64,000 nt of DNA from Nibrella saemangeumensis (GTDB lineage Bacteria > Bacteroidota > Bacteroidia > Cytophagales > Spirosomataceae): contig NZ_BAABHD010000084.1 in assembly GCF_039541915.1 (NCBI RefSeq), positions 682,001 through 746,000 of the forward strand. The letters run 5' to 3'. The notes under the pieces are model-generated. The model did not search any database. It was given only the letters and a program-made list of their open reading frames with translations, and was not told where the DNA came from. Positions within the stretch are counted from its first letter, which is position 1, and each line of letters opens with the position of its first letter. A program made the translations under genes and the position numbers. Of the stretch, positions 17,194 through 26,563 are shown in pieces.

Positions 17194-18705
17194 TTAATAA
17201 GGATATGGTTTGATCTGCCCCCGGCCGGCTGCCAGCTGCAATACCTGCGTAACACAACGGGGAATATCATCGGCGTAGTGGGAGACGTAAAGCAAGGTCC
17301 GGTCGGATGTCTGGCAAAGCTCATCGACCAGATCTCGGAACTGGAGGGTGTGCTCCGGGTCAAGGCCCTGGCAGGGTTCGTCCAGGATCAGCAGGGGCGG
17401 GTTCTTGACCAGCGCTCTTGCCAGCAGGACCCACCGCTGCTGACCGGTCGACAACTGGGCAAAGCGTTTGTCGCGCAGGTCTTCTATATTCAGGAGGTTC
17501 AGCACAAAGCTGACATGTTCGGTCTGCGCATCGGTCAGCTTCCGGAACAACCCCGCCGTGTCGAACAGGCCAGACGCCACAGCTTTCCAGACGGTGAGGT
17601 CACGGGGGAAGTAAAGGTGGACCTCCGGTGAGACGAAGCCGATTTTCTGTTTAATATCCCAGATGCTTTCGCCGGTGCCGCGCCGGCGGTCGAATAGGCT
17701 AAAGGAATTGCGGTAGCCCTGCGGGTTATCGGCGGTAATCAGGCTCAGCAAAGTAGACTTGCCGGAGCCGTTTGGGCCCAGCACCGCCCATTTCTCTCCT
17801 CGCCGAACCGTCCAGTCGATGTTGTCCAGTACTTTCTGTCCGTTATACTGCACCGATACGCCCTGCATCTTCACGGCATTTATGAAGGTGGCCTTATTGG
17901 CCGTATGCCACTGCCTTAGCCGGTCGGCATTGGTGAGCGCGTGAACGGGTGCCTGCGGTTGTTGCAGCGCCTGAGCGGTTCTGGGACCGGATTCGATGAT
18001 GGCACCCTCTGCCAGTGAGAGAATATGCGTCATACACGCTGGGATTTCCTGTAACGATGTCGCCAATACCAGTGAGATCCCTTCGGCCGCAACGGTATTG
18101 AGTACCTGGTGCAGCCGCTGGCGGCTCTCTGCATCCAAGCCGGCAAACGGATTGTCGAGGAGTAAGATACGCGGGCGACGCAGCAGCGACCGGGCCAGCA
18201 GCGTCCGCCGGGTTTCGCCGTTCGATAAGGAGGTCAGTTTCCGCTGCAATAAATGGGCAATGTTGACCTGATTCGCTACTTCGCTCAGCCAGTCTTCCGG
18301 ATAAGCCGGCGGGGGCAGCGGCACCGATTTAGGGTCATGCGTACCCACGGGCCACACCTGGTTCTGGAGCACTTCCCAAACGGTGGGCGATTCCTCAGAA
18401 GTATCAGCGTTAAAGCGCTGCTGGTAAAACTGAGCCGCCGACGCCACCCGCCGGTCGAACCGGTAGTCGTTGGCTACCCGCTCAACGGTATCGCGCAGCG
18501 GACCTACAGGGTGATGAAAGTGACCGGATAGTACGGGTAACTGGCCAGCCACGGTATCCAGCAGCGACGATTTGCCGGAGCCAGTAGGACCCACAATGGC
18601 CCATTGTTCGCCTACGTTCAGCGTCCAGTGGATGTTTTTGAGTACAATCCCTTCCGGTCGCCGTACGGTGGCGTTGTCAAGGTGAAGGAGTAGTTCAGAT
18701 GGCAT
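17194..18705 (-). CDS. ModF-like protein with two ABC ATPase domains, first one degenerate
   Basis: Soluble tandem ABC ATPase of 503 residues, similar in layout to ModF/PhrA. The second domain (about 270-503) is intact: GPNGSGKST, LSTGQQRWVLLARAL, LLILDEPCQGLD, and switch His in YVSHYADD. The first domain (about 5-240) keeps Walker A GPTGSGKSS and signature LSNGETRRTLLARSLL, but the catalytic Glu is Asn (LLLDNPFAGLD) and the switch His position reads LATSLQEIP, so it should bind ATP and hydrolyse it poorly. There are no membrane segments and no permease nearby. Its ATG overlaps the stop codon of the DUF5615 gene (TAATG), so the two are translationally coupled. Confidence 0.85.
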   Translation of the reverse strand: MPSELLLHLDNATVRRPEGIVLKNIHWTLNVGEQWAIVGPTGSGKSSLLDTVAGQLPVLSGHFHHPVGPLRDTVERVANDYRFDRRVASAAQFYQQRFNADTSEESPTVWEVLQNQVWPVGTHDPKSVPLPPPAYPEDWLSEVANQVNIAHLLQRKLTSLSNGETRRTLLARSLLRRPRILLLDNPFAGLDAESRQRLHQVLNTVAAEGISLVLATSLQEIPACMTHILSLAEGAIIESGPRTAQALQQPQAPVHALTNADRLRQWHTANKATFINAVKMQGVSVQYNGQKVLDNIDWTVRRGEKWAVLGPNGSGKSTLLSLITADNPQGYRNSFSLFDRRRGTGESIWDIKQKIGFVSPEVHLYFPRDLTVWKAVASGLFDTAGLFRKLTDAQTEHVSFVLNLLNIEDLRDKRFAQLSTGQQRWVLLARALVKNPPLLILDEPCQGLDPEHTLQFRDLVDELCQTSDRTLLYVSHYADDIPRCVTQVLQLAAGRGQIKPYPY

Positions 18706-19025
18706 TACGAAATAATTGTGGCCCCATGCTTTAAAGGATGCTGAAGCAGTTGGTTTACTTGCTGCATCAACGGTTGCAGGTACTGATGCTGGTTCTTTGG
18801 GGCTATCAGCACAAAAACGATAATTGGGTACTTTTCAAAATTTTGTTGATGCTGAAGGTTTTTGTCAAATGTTAGCAAAACATCAAAGCCATCCGCCAGC
18901 ATAGCCTGTAACAATTCCCCATTCTTCTTGCTGTTCCAATGCTTATCGCTGACGTGGTACACTTCGTGATTAGGCAAATCGTTTTTTAGCTGCTTCGGCA
19001 GGTTCTCATCAAGCAGCAGTTTCAT
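18705..19025 (-). CDS. DUF5615 PIN-like protein, toxin partner of a DUF433/DUF5615 pair
   Basis: A 106-residue protein with the DUF5615 pattern: MKLLLDENLPKQL at the start, SDKHWNSKKNGELL in the middle, and DVLLTFDKNLQHQQN. DUF5615 is a PIN-like fold; Asp6/Glu7 and the Asp in TFDKN are the expected metal-binding residues, so RNase activity is plausible. Its start overlaps the DUF433 gene by 17 bp, the usual arrangement of this toxin-antitoxin-like family. Its stop overlaps the start of the downstream ABC ATPase gene by 1 base. Toxicity is inferred from the family only. Confidence 0.8.
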   Translation of the reverse strand: MKLLLDENLPKQLKNDLPNHEVYHVSDKHWNSKKNGELLQAMLADGFDVLLTFDKNLQHQQNFEKYPIIVFVLIAPKNQHQYLQPLMQQVNQLLQHPLKHGATIIS

Positions 19026-19251
19026 TCAGCAAATGCAGCAATGTTGGGGATGATACGGCTTTTTGGGCTAATTCTAGCAAAGCAACCGCCTGTTCACGCT
19101 GTACAGACGGGAAATCATTCAGGAAGTCATCCAACGACACACCTTCTTCCAGGTGCCAGAAAAGGCTCTCAATAGGTACTCTGGTTCCGGTAAAGACCGG
19201 AGTACCAAATTGAATATCAGGATCAATGGTGATGATATTGTTAATATCCAT
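19009..19251 (-). CDS. DUF433 antitoxin-like protein
   Basis: An 80-residue DUF433 protein: ITIDPDIQFGTPVFTGTRVP, then LFWHLEEGVSLDDFLNDFPS, then VQREQAVALLELAQKA. DUF433 proteins carry a small helix-turn-helix fold and commonly act as antitoxin to a DUF5615 partner, as here, where the next gene overlaps by 17 bp. I chose the ATG at 19251 (MDINNIITI); a TTG three codons upstream (19260) also opens the frame. It is probably autoregulatory, but no operator was identified upstream. Confidence 0.82.
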   Translation of the reverse strand: MDINNIITIDPDIQFGTPVFTGTRVPIESLFWHLEEGVSLDDFLNDFPSVQREQAVALLELAQKAVSSPTLLHLLNETAA

Positions 19252-19364
19252 CAGGTTCAAATTGGTTTACTGACAAAGAAACTAAAAAAGCTGCTAACTG
19301 TCTGTTAAAACGCGTACTCCACTACAATTAACATAAATAGCCACCGAAGCTTGGCAATAAAAAA

Positions 19365-19388
19365 CCGTCCCGATTGCAATCGGGACGG
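19365..19388 (-). terminator. Rho-independent terminator of the TPR gene
   Basis: CCGTCCCGATTG and CAATCGGGACGG form a perfect 24-bp palindrome, followed on the minus strand by a T6 run. It lies 31 bp beyond the TPR gene stop codon. Confidence 0.85.
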
Positions 19389-19419
19389 CAGGAAGTGGAG
19401 TAGACAGAAGGCGGAAAGT

Positions 19420-21084
19420 TTAGAAAATGCGTTGGGTAAATTCTTTATCGGCTTTCGACCAGCCTTTTATGGCCAGTTCGCGTTGCTGACTGGCGGTTTT
19501 CTGGTCACCGTTGAGCTTAGCCAGTTTCGCCTGCAGGTAATGCGTACCCGGATACGCGGGATCATGTTCCGCCAGCACCCCTACGGCTTCTTTGGCAAAA
19601 TTGGTATCTGGTCCTTTTAACGCTGCGTCGGCAATCATTTCCAGTTGGTAGAGGGCTTCAACCCAGCCGTCGGGTCCGAACTGGCCACGCGCCATCTTCT
19701 GAAATTCGCGGATTTCTTGTAAACCGGCTTCGTTCGTGGACTTATCCTGTAGGCGAATCAGGACTGCCAGGAATTTAGGGTAATGTTTTACAAAACCATG
19801 TAAACGGGTAGTGGGGTAGGCCGGCCGGATCATGGCCAGTTGCGCTTCAGCTGCTTTCAGACTTTTGCGGGTACCTGCCAGATTTCCCTCGTGCAACTGA
19901 AGAAGCCCCAGAAAGTAGTGGCCCAACAGTCGTTCGGCGGGGGTGCTGGCTTTTACCAAACTCTGGGCAATGGGTAAAACCTCCGGATAGCGTTCTTGGT
20001 CAAACAGCAGTTCGGGCAGACTTTTTTTGCGGTAGTAACGGAAGTTAGTATCCGTTGGGAAACCCATGGCGTAACTCTCTCTGGAAAGCTCTTCGGCTTC
20101 TTTCATCCGGCCCTGGTATTGGTAGCATAGCGCAAGCAAGGCGATATTATGCCCGTGGTGCCAATCGTATTCGGCTTTATACTGGTCGGCAGCATACAGG
20201 TCCCGCTCAATGGCATCGGCTTCTTTCATCTGCGCAATGGCTTCATCTACGTTGCCGGTTTTCATCAGGTCGTGGGCGTACATATGCAGCGCATGAGGCA
20301 AACGGGGAGAGAGCCGGGCGTATGCCGCACCATGGTAAATGGCTTTCTCGTAGTCAGTCATTCCCTCATAGGCGTGAATCAGGTAATGATGAGCCGCCGG
20401 GTGATTGGGTGCGAGCTGAAGTACTTTTTCGTAAATGGCAATACTGGCCGGCGAACTGCCCTGACCCCGGCCGAGCGCTGACTCTTCGTAAGAATTACCG
20501 GATAGCAGCCACAGTTCGGCATCATTGGGAAAGCGCTTGATGGCTGTTTTCAGGCGCAGGCGGTACTCGTCCAGGGCTTTTAGGTCGCTGACAGACACCA
20601 GGGCTTTTAGCTGGGCAAAGCGCAGCTCAATGTGTTCCCTCTCCCGGTCAGAAACCCGGTTAGCAAGGGCTTTAGCCTGTTCGGCAGCTTTGCGGGCGGC
20701 TGCGTACGGCTGAAATTCCATCTGCACATACGCCCGGCTTATCCCTGCATAAGCCATAGCCATGGTGGAATCATGCCGGAGGGCTTCTACCAACTGGTAG
20801 CCGTGCAGGTGGACCATGCCCTGCTCGAAAAACGCCTGCGCCTTTGGTGATTTGGTTGAGGTTGGAAAGGGGAAAGTGCCTATTTTGGCGCGAAGCGTTA
20901 CTGGCTGGTTCAGCAGGTTTTGGGGGATACCACCGGTTTGGGTAGAACCACAAATGGGTATGGTGGAGGCAATGGAGAACGTTGCCTTGGCGGATACGAC
21001 CGGCTCAACGGGACGAATACCGAATTTGAACAGAAATGCCGTCAGCAGGGGCAGCAGCATCGTGTAAAAATAGAGCCGTATCAT
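19420..21084 (-). CDS. Exported TPR protein with conserved histidine motifs
   Basis: A 554-residue protein with an N-terminal signal anchor (LYFYTMLLPLLTAFLF) and tetratricopeptide helices from about 80 to 540. It contains a His-rich core: NHPAAHHYLIHAYE, HALHMYAHDLMKTGN, and YDWHHGHNIALLA. The same spacing recurs in the TPR lipoprotein at 37830-39581, so the two are paralogues of a family with conserved histidines that plain TPRs do not need. A metal or haem ligand role for these His residues is conjecture. A perfect terminator follows the gene. Confidence 0.78.
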   Translation of the reverse strand: MIRLYFYTMLLPLLTAFLFKFGIRPVEPVVSAKATFSIASTIPICGSTQTGGIPQNLLNQPVTLRAKIGTFPFPTSTKSPKAQAFFEQGMVHLHGYQLVEALRHDSTMAMAYAGISRAYVQMEFQPYAAARKAAEQAKALANRVSDREREHIELRFAQLKALVSVSDLKALDEYRLRLKTAIKRFPNDAELWLLSGNSYEESALGRGQGSSPASIAIYEKVLQLAPNHPAAHHYLIHAYEGMTDYEKAIYHGAAYARLSPRLPHALHMYAHDLMKTGNVDEAIAQMKEADAIERDLYAADQYKAEYDWHHGHNIALLALCYQYQGRMKEAEELSRESYAMGFPTDTNFRYYRKKSLPELLFDQERYPEVLPIAQSLVKASTPAERLLGHYFLGLLQLHEGNLAGTRKSLKAAEAQLAMIRPAYPTTRLHGFVKHYPKFLAVLIRLQDKSTNEAGLQEIREFQKMARGQFGPDGWVEALYQLEMIADAALKGPDTNFAKEAVGVLAEHDPAYPGTHYLQAKLAKLNGDQKTASQQRELAIKGWSKADKEFTQRIF

Positions 21085-21170
21085 AGCAAGGCCTTTTGAT
21101 TATCAGTTAAATTACGGCTTACGCAGGTTACTTCCAAGAAGTTTATTCAGCACTGGGTGTTCGGTAAAAC

Positions 21171-21201
21171 GAAAAAGCCGGATACATGACCCGGCTTTTT
21201 C
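21171..21201 (-). terminator. Rho-independent terminator of alaS
   Basis: Arms GAAAAAGCCGG (21171-21181) and CCGGCTTTTTC (21191-21201) surround a 9-base loop and carry A/T-rich outer stems, 9 bp after the alaS stop codon. Confidence 0.85.
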
Positions 21202-21209
21202 AAAATTTG

Positions 21210-23864
21210 TTAAGCTAGCAAATCCCGTCCCTTTGCCAGCGCCCGGTCCAGGCCGCTCGCGTCGGAGCCACCGGCAGTGGCGAAAAATGGCTGACCACCG
21301 CCACCACCCCGGATTTCTTTGGCCAGTTCTTTGACCATATTCCCGGCGTGAAGGTTCTTTTCCTTGATAATCTCGTCGGCCAGCATCACCGCCAGCTGGG
21401 GTTTGCCATTGATGTCGGCCCCTAGCACCAGGGCCAGGTTATTCACTTTTGCTTTCAGGTCGTAGGCGAGTTGTTTCAAAGCATCGGCGGAGGGGACGTC
21501 GACCCGCTGAATCAGAACGGTGTAGCCGTTGACCGCTTCAGCTTTCTGGAGTAGTTGCTCTTTTACCTGCTGCAGTTTCTCGTTCTCCAGCGCTTCAATT
21601 TTCTTCTGCAGCTGGTTTCGCTCTTCCATCAGGCTTTGCACCGCTTTAACGATGTCCTTCGGCGCTTTCAGCAGTTCTTTTAATTCGTCGAGCGTAGCCT
21701 GCTGTTCGCGCATCAGAGCCAGCGCTTTGTCGGCTGTGATGGCTTCAACCCGGCGAACACCAGTAGAAACGGAGCCTTCCGACAAGAATTTGAACAGGCC
21801 GATCTGGCCGGTAGCCGATACGTGCGTACCTCCGCATAATTCTACGGAGTAGCCGGGATCAAAGGTAATTACCCGCACAAAATCGCCGTACTTCTCGCCG
21901 AACAGAGCCGTGGCACCCATCTGTTTCGCCTGATCGATGGGGACGTTGCGCTTCTCATCCAGCGGAATATTCTCGCGGATTTTCTGATTCACGATATGCT
22001 CTACCTGCTCCAGTTCTTCGTCGGTCACTTTGGCGAAGTGCGAGAAGTCGAAACGAAGGGTATCCGGACCTACGTACGAACCTTTCTGGGCTACGTGCGG
22101 CCCCAGCACCTCCCGCAGGGCGGCATGGAGCAGGTGGGTAGCCGTGTGGTTGTTCATGATCAGATCCCGCCGGTCGGAGCTGACCACCGCCTTTACGGCA
22201 ATGGCCGCGTTCAGGGCTTCGTCAACATCTTTATCGTCAGAGACATGGATGATCAAATCATTTTCTTTCCGGGTGTCAATGATTTTGACCAGTACCGAAT
22301 CCGCTCTGTCCATGTCCAGAATCAGGTGGCCGGTATCGCCGATCTGTCCGCCCGATTCGGCGTAGAACGGTGTGCGGTCCAGCACAATATGGTACTGCGT
22401 GCCCTGTTTGTTCTGTACTTTGCGGTATTTCACCAGGTGGGAATCGGCTTCGACAAAATCATAACCGACAAACTCGACCCGGTCAGCGTCCATCAGGTCA
22501 ACCCAATCACTGGCCGAAGAGGCTGCATCTTTGCGGGAGCGCGTTTTCTGCTGCGCTAGCGCGTTCTGAAAGCCTTCTTCGTCAATTTTGAGTCGCTGTT
22601 CGCGGGCGATGAGAGCCGTCAGATCGGCGGGGAAACCGAACGTATCGTTAAGTTCAAAAACGGTTTCTCCGTCAATGGTGTCTTTGCCGGTATCCGTTAG
22701 CTGACCAATAATCTGGTCGAGACGGCGCAGCCCCTGGCCGAGGGTACGCAGGAACGAGATCTCTTCTTCCCGAATCACGGTTGCCACAAAATCGCGCTGG
22801 GCGTTAAGTTCGGGGAAAACAGCCGCAAACTGGAGGGCCAGCGTGGGCACCAGTTTGGTCATAAACGGCTCGGTAAAGCCCAAATACGAATAACCGTAGC
22901 GAATGGCCCGGCGCAGAATCCGGCGGATCACGTAACCGGCCCGGACATTGGACGGCACCAGCCCATCGGCAATGGCGAAGGATACCGCCCGGATGTGGTC
23001 GGCAATCACGCGCATGGCCACGTCTGACTTTTCCATGGTGCCCTGATAGGTCTGCCCCGATAGCTCTTCGATAACCCGGATGGTACCAGTGAACACGTCG
23101 GTATCATAATTTGATTTCTTACCCTGAATGGCCATGCACAACCGCTCAAACCCCATACCAGTGTCCACATGGCGGGCGGGCAGCGGCTCCAGCGAACTAT
23201 CGGCTTTCCGGTTGAATTGCATGAATACTAGATTCCAGATCTCCACGACCTGCGGGTGATCGGCGTTGACCAGTTCCTTGCCGGGCTTCTGGTCTACCTC
23301 TTCCTGCGGGCGCAGGTCGACGTGAATCTCTGAACAAGGACCACATGGACCCGTATCGCCCATCTCCCAGAAGTTGTCTTTCTTGTTGCCGAGAATGATC
23401 CGGTCTTCGCCGACGATCGGTTTCCAGAGATCCCAGGCCTCCTGATCGAAGGGTACATTATCTTTTTCGTCGCCCTGAAATACCGACACATACAGCCGGT
23501 CTTTCGGCAGCTTATAAACTCCGGTCAGCAACTCCCACGCCCACTCGATGGCTTCTTTCTTGAAATAATCACCAAACGACCAGTTGCCCAGCATCTCGAA
23601 CATGGTATGGTGGTAGGTGTCGAAGCCGACATCTTCGAGGTCGTTGTGCTTCCCCGACACCCGCAGGCATTTCTGCGTATCGGCGACGCGTTTGGCCGGT
23701 GGTGTTCCGTTGCCCAGGAAGAAGTCCTTGAACTGTGCCATGCCCGAGTTGTTGAACATCAGCGTCGGGTCATTTTTAGCCACCAGCGGGGCCGAAGACA
23801 CAATCAGGTGCTGCTTGCTCCGGAAAAAGTCTAAGTAATGTTGTCGGATCTCAGAAGAAGTCAT
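21210..23864 (-). CDS. alaS: Alanyl-tRNA synthetase
   Basis: Class II aminoacyl-tRNA synthetase that charges tRNA-Ala. Domains in order: catalytic core (about 1-240, with PTLMFNNSGMAQFKD and EMLGNWSFGDYF), tRNA-recognition region, editing domain with zinc-site residues NHTATHLLH and CGGTHVSATG, a coiled coil (about 715-760), and C-terminal DHHA1 domain ending GGGGGQPFFATAGG. Length (884) is normal for the family. The open frame begins at a TTG at 23876; I chose the ATG at 23864 (MTSSEIRQ), since the perfect TAAATTTG promoter element at 23899-23906 places transcription start near 23892. ATG at 23867 is equally possible. Confidence 0.97.
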   Translation of the reverse strand: MTSSEIRQHYLDFFRSKQHLIVSSAPLVAKNDPTLMFNNSGMAQFKDFFLGNGTPPAKRVADTQKCLRVSGKHNDLEDVGFDTYHHTMFEMLGNWSFGDYFKKEAIEWAWELLTGVYKLPKDRLYVSVFQGDEKDNVPFDQEAWDLWKPIVGEDRIILGNKKDNFWEMGDTGPCGPCSEIHVDLRPQEEVDQKPGKELVNADHPQVVEIWNLVFMQFNRKADSSLEPLPARHVDTGMGFERLCMAIQGKKSNYDTDVFTGTIRVIEELSGQTYQGTMEKSDVAMRVIADHIRAVSFAIADGLVPSNVRAGYVIRRILRRAIRYGYSYLGFTEPFMTKLVPTLALQFAAVFPELNAQRDFVATVIREEEISFLRTLGQGLRRLDQIIGQLTDTGKDTIDGETVFELNDTFGFPADLTALIAREQRLKIDEEGFQNALAQQKTRSRKDAASSASDWVDLMDADRVEFVGYDFVEADSHLVKYRKVQNKQGTQYHIVLDRTPFYAESGGQIGDTGHLILDMDRADSVLVKIIDTRKENDLIIHVSDDKDVDEALNAAIAVKAVVSSDRRDLIMNNHTATHLLHAALREVLGPHVAQKGSYVGPDTLRFDFSHFAKVTDEELEQVEHIVNQKIRENIPLDEKRNVPIDQAKQMGATALFGEKYGDFVRVITFDPGYSVELCGGTHVSATGQIGLFKFLSEGSVSTGVRRVEAITADKALALMREQQATLDELKELLKAPKDIVKAVQSLMEERNQLQKKIEALENEKLQQVKEQLLQKAEAVNGYTVLIQRVDVPSADALKQLAYDLKAKVNNLALVLGADINGKPQLAVMLADEIIKEKNLHAGNMVKELAKEIRGGGGGQPFFATAGGSDASGLDRALAKGRDLLA

Positions 23865-23898
23865 CATCGTAGTCAATAGTCGGGAAACGACTTTCCCG

Positions 23899-23906
23899 CA
23901 AATTTA
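23899..23906 (-). promoter_or_regulatory. Candidate -7 element of the alaS promoter
   Basis: TAAATTTG on the minus strand matches TAnnTTTG fully and lies 35 bp upstream of the alaS ATG. No good -33 TTTG is found at the usual 19-base spacing, so this is a partial promoter call. Confidence 0.4.
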
Positions 23907-23950
23907 CGCCAAATCTTGTGTTTTACCGTGACAGAACGGAAGTTTGTCGT

Positions 23951-24289
23951 ATGGAGGAGTTGAACAAGCGATACTACGGCATCCGGGAGGTGGCCGATCT
24001 GTTTGGCGTTAATATTTCGCGGCTGCGGTTCTACGAAAAGGAGTTTCCGTCGCTGAAACCGCGCAAAAACCGTGCGGGTGATCGGATCTATACGAAAGAG
24101 GACATCGAGCACCTGAAAGAAATCTTGAGTTTGGTTGAGGAGAAAGGATATACCCTGCAGGGTGCACGCGAGTACCTCAAAAATCGATCGGCCACACAGA
24201 GCGAAAATGCCAAAATGATTGCCAAATTGCAGGAAATAAAAGGGTTTCTGGAGAACCTGCGGGACGGTATTGGTGCCAGTCAGGATTAA
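23951..24289 (+). CDS. MerR-family transcriptional regulator
   Basis: A small MerR-type regulator of 112 residues. The N-terminal winged helix-turn-helix reads YYGIREVADLFGVNISRLRF and continues through the KEFPSLKP wing; the dimerisation helix follows (IEHLKEILSLVEEKGYTLQG). There is no ligand-binding domain and no clustered Cys, so metal sensing is unlikely. I chose the ATG at 23951 (MEELNKRYYG); the frame is open 11 codons further upstream without family similarity. The AraC-type gene starts about 30 bp downstream and may share the transcript. This compact form is common in Bacteroidota, where its target is mostly unknown. Confidence 0.85.
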   Translation: MEELNKRYYGIREVADLFGVNISRLRFYEKEFPSLKPRKNRAGDRIYTKEDIEHLKEILSLVEEKGYTLQGAREYLKNRSATQSENAKMIAKLQEIKGFLENLRDGIGASQD

Positions 24290-24318
24290 ATTGCTTACGG
24301 TTAGTGGGAGAGACAGCG

Positions 24319-25443
24319 ATGCCGACAGTTCCTTCATTTATAACGTATCTGTACCTGGCCGGAGCCGTTCAAGGCTTTTTTCTGGCTTTACTGATTGGCT
24401 TGAAGAAGAGCGAAAATCAGTTGGCTAACCGACTGCTGGCTATACTGGTATTTGTCTTCAGCTACAACACCCTGTATTATTACCTGACCTATAACCACCT
24501 GCTGGATCAGTTTCCGCACCTGCTAAAAACCTCCAGCGGAGCATTTCTCCTGTTCGGGCCGCTCATCTACCTGTACGTCTATTACTTCTCCAATCCCCAG
24601 CCGGCATTCCAGCGCCGGCATCTCGTGCATTTCATTCCCTGGGCGCTGCTGATCCTTTACGCGCTGCCGGTGCTGTTGCGCTCAGCCGAAGGCAAGCGGG
24701 TATTTATTCGCCACGAAGAACAGATAAACGGTGTGTATCCGTTCGATCCGGTTATGTTGGGAACGGATGTGCTCATGACGGCGCTCCTGATCTATTACGG
24801 ACTTGCTATTTACCGGTTGAGCCAGCAGGCTCCCTCAGAGGCTGCTGGTTATCTGCGCCGGATCTGGGTATTTTACCTGCTGTTTGCTATCGGAGCCTGG
24901 GTATACCGGGTAGGGGTTTCGCTGGGGTTAGGGTATTTTACGCTGGCCGGTCATGGCGTTCGCCTGTTTATTGCGGTGGCTATCTATGCACTGGCCTATA
25001 CGGCCTTCAATCATCCGGATACCCTTTACCGCAAGTCCCGAAAACCCAAGTACCAGAAATCGCCCCTGACGTCCAATGACCTCGACCTGTTGGTGAATCG
25101 CCTGACCGGCTATATTCAGCAGGAAAAACCATACCTGTCTCCCGAGTTTAATCTCGATCAACTCGCTTCGGCTTTGAACGTGCCCCCACAATATGCTTCG
25201 CAGGTAATCAACAACCGTATGGGACAGACGTTTTCGGACTACGTGAACGGCCTCCGGGTGGAAGAAGCAAAGCGGCTGCTGGCCGGTGATGATAAAGTGC
25301 TGGCTGTGGCGTTCGATTCAGGTTTCAATAATAAAGTGTCTTTCAACAATGCGTTTAAGAAAGCAACCGGCCTGACGCCCTCCGAATATCGCCAGCAACT
25401 TAAAAAAATGTCGGAAAAAGAGGTAAAACCTGACCAGAATTGA
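24319..25443 (+). CDS. Membrane-anchored AraC-family transcriptional regulator
   Basis: Same architecture as the regulator at 13908-15122: about seven transmembrane helices (residues 8-235) followed by a cytoplasmic AraC double helix-turn-helix (about 280-374; NLDQLASALNVPPQYASQ, VLAVAFDSGFNNKVSFN, GLTPSEYRQ). It is expected to sense an envelope or membrane-derived cue and act on DNA directly. Start ATG at 24319; a GTG at 24304 would add five residues. It lies 29 bp after the MerR gene and 61 bp before the protease gene, and all three may be co-transcribed. Confidence 0.85.
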   Translation: MPTVPSFITYLYLAGAVQGFFLALLIGLKKSENQLANRLLAILVFVFSYNTLYYYLTYNHLLDQFPHLLKTSSGAFLLFGPLIYLYVYYFSNPQPAFQRRHLVHFIPWALLILYALPVLLRSAEGKRVFIRHEEQINGVYPFDPVMLGTDVLMTALLIYYGLAIYRLSQQAPSEAAGYLRRIWVFYLLFAIGAWVYRVGVSLGLGYFTLAGHGVRLFIAVAIYALAYTAFNHPDTLYRKSRKPKYQKSPLTSNDLDLLVNRLTGYIQQEKPYLSPEFNLDQLASALNVPPQYASQVINNRMGQTFSDYVNGLRVEEAKRLLAGDDKVLAVAFDSGFNNKVSFNNAFKKATGLTPSEYRQQLKKMSEKEVKPDQN

Positions 25444-25504
25444 CGATTTACGTTTTTACAGGTGCTTGATTTGGGGCAGTATTTACCTTTTAACTATCTG
25501 CACC

Positions 25505-26407
25505 ATGACCTGTTTATTCAGAATCACATTGCCCAGCCTGTTGATGGCCCTGCTCTTTTTCGCCCCTTTTCACCTGCACGCCCAGCCGCTGCCGGGCATT
25601 CCGCTGACGGTAACCAACAGCGGTCACCTGGAAATTGAAGCCACCGTTGGGGGCGTAAAAGGAAAATTCCTGCTCGATACCGGAGCGGGCATGCACGTCT
25701 TCTCTAAATCGTTCTTCGATAAAATTGCGTCTGGTACCTCGTTCGCCGGCCGCTACACAGGCTTCCGGGCGTCGGGTGAGCCGCTCTGGGGGCAACACTA
25801 CCATATTCCGGAAGTGGTAATCGGGCCCGTAAAAGAAACTGGAGCCGTGGGCGGATACACTACCGCATTGGACGGTATGGGAATCGACGGTATCATTTCG
25901 CTGACGGCTTTTCGCAACCAGCCGTTTACCCTGGATTATGCCAGCAAACAAGTGGTGTTTGAAACGGCTGCATCACTTTCCCAGCGGGCCAAAACCGGTA
26001 AAACCTGGCCCGTTACCATCCGCAGCGACCGGGACAAGATCCTCGAGATATTTGCCAACGTGCAGGTGAACGACACAACTGTCCTGGAGACACTGCTGGA
26101 TACCGGGGGTGGTCATTACGTCCGCGTCGACGCTCGTCTGATGCCGAACCTGGGGGTGAGCAAAAGCGACGAAACGGTGCGGAAGAATCAGCGGGAAAGT
26201 CCGTTCACCAAAGGCTTTACCGAAACGGCTTACATCACTCCGGTTAATGTGTCCTTTAGGCCAGCGGGTATAACCGATGTGGCGTTAGTTAGTCCAAGGG
26301 TCATCTTCGGTGAGCCTCTGATTTACGATGCCGTCATGGGCCTAAACTGGCTGGGTAAGCAGGTAACCATTGATGTGCCCGGAAAGCGGATAGTCATTCA
26401 ACGATGA
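25505..26407 (+). CDS. Exported retropepsin-like aspartic protease
   Basis: A 300-residue secreted protein. The signal peptide is LPSLLMALLFFAPFHLHAQP. Two aspartic-protease half-sites are visible: FLLDTGAGMHVFS (about 55-67) and LLDTGGGHYVR (about 197-207). These are the DTG motifs of pepsin/retropepsin-like Bacteroidota proteins, so a single chain carries both halves and should act as a monomeric protease in the periplasm. I chose the ATG at 25505 because the signal peptide begins there; the open frame from 25466 adds 13 residues. Substrates are unknown. Confidence 0.8.
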   Translation: MTCLFRITLPSLLMALLFFAPFHLHAQPLPGIPLTVTNSGHLEIEATVGGVKGKFLLDTGAGMHVFSKSFFDKIASGTSFAGRYTGFRASGEPLWGQHYHIPEVVIGPVKETGAVGGYTTALDGMGIDGIISLTAFRNQPFTLDYASKQVVFETAASLSQRAKTGKTWPVTIRSDRDKILEIFANVQVNDTTVLETLLDTGGGHYVRVDARLMPNLGVSKSDETVRKNQRESPFTKGFTETAYITPVNVSFRPAGITDVALVSPRVIFGEPLIYDAVMGLNWLGKQVTIDVPGKRIVIQR

Positions 26408-26563
26408 GGTATTTATAGGCTCACCTATCTATACGTGTGCCCTGGTCAGGTAGCTTTAACCTGCCAGGGCACTACCTCATAACTTGCTTTTATTGCGGCT
26501 AACCAGAAAATTTAAGTAAAATTTAACGGCTTCATATGACGAATTCTGGGGAATTTAGCCGCT

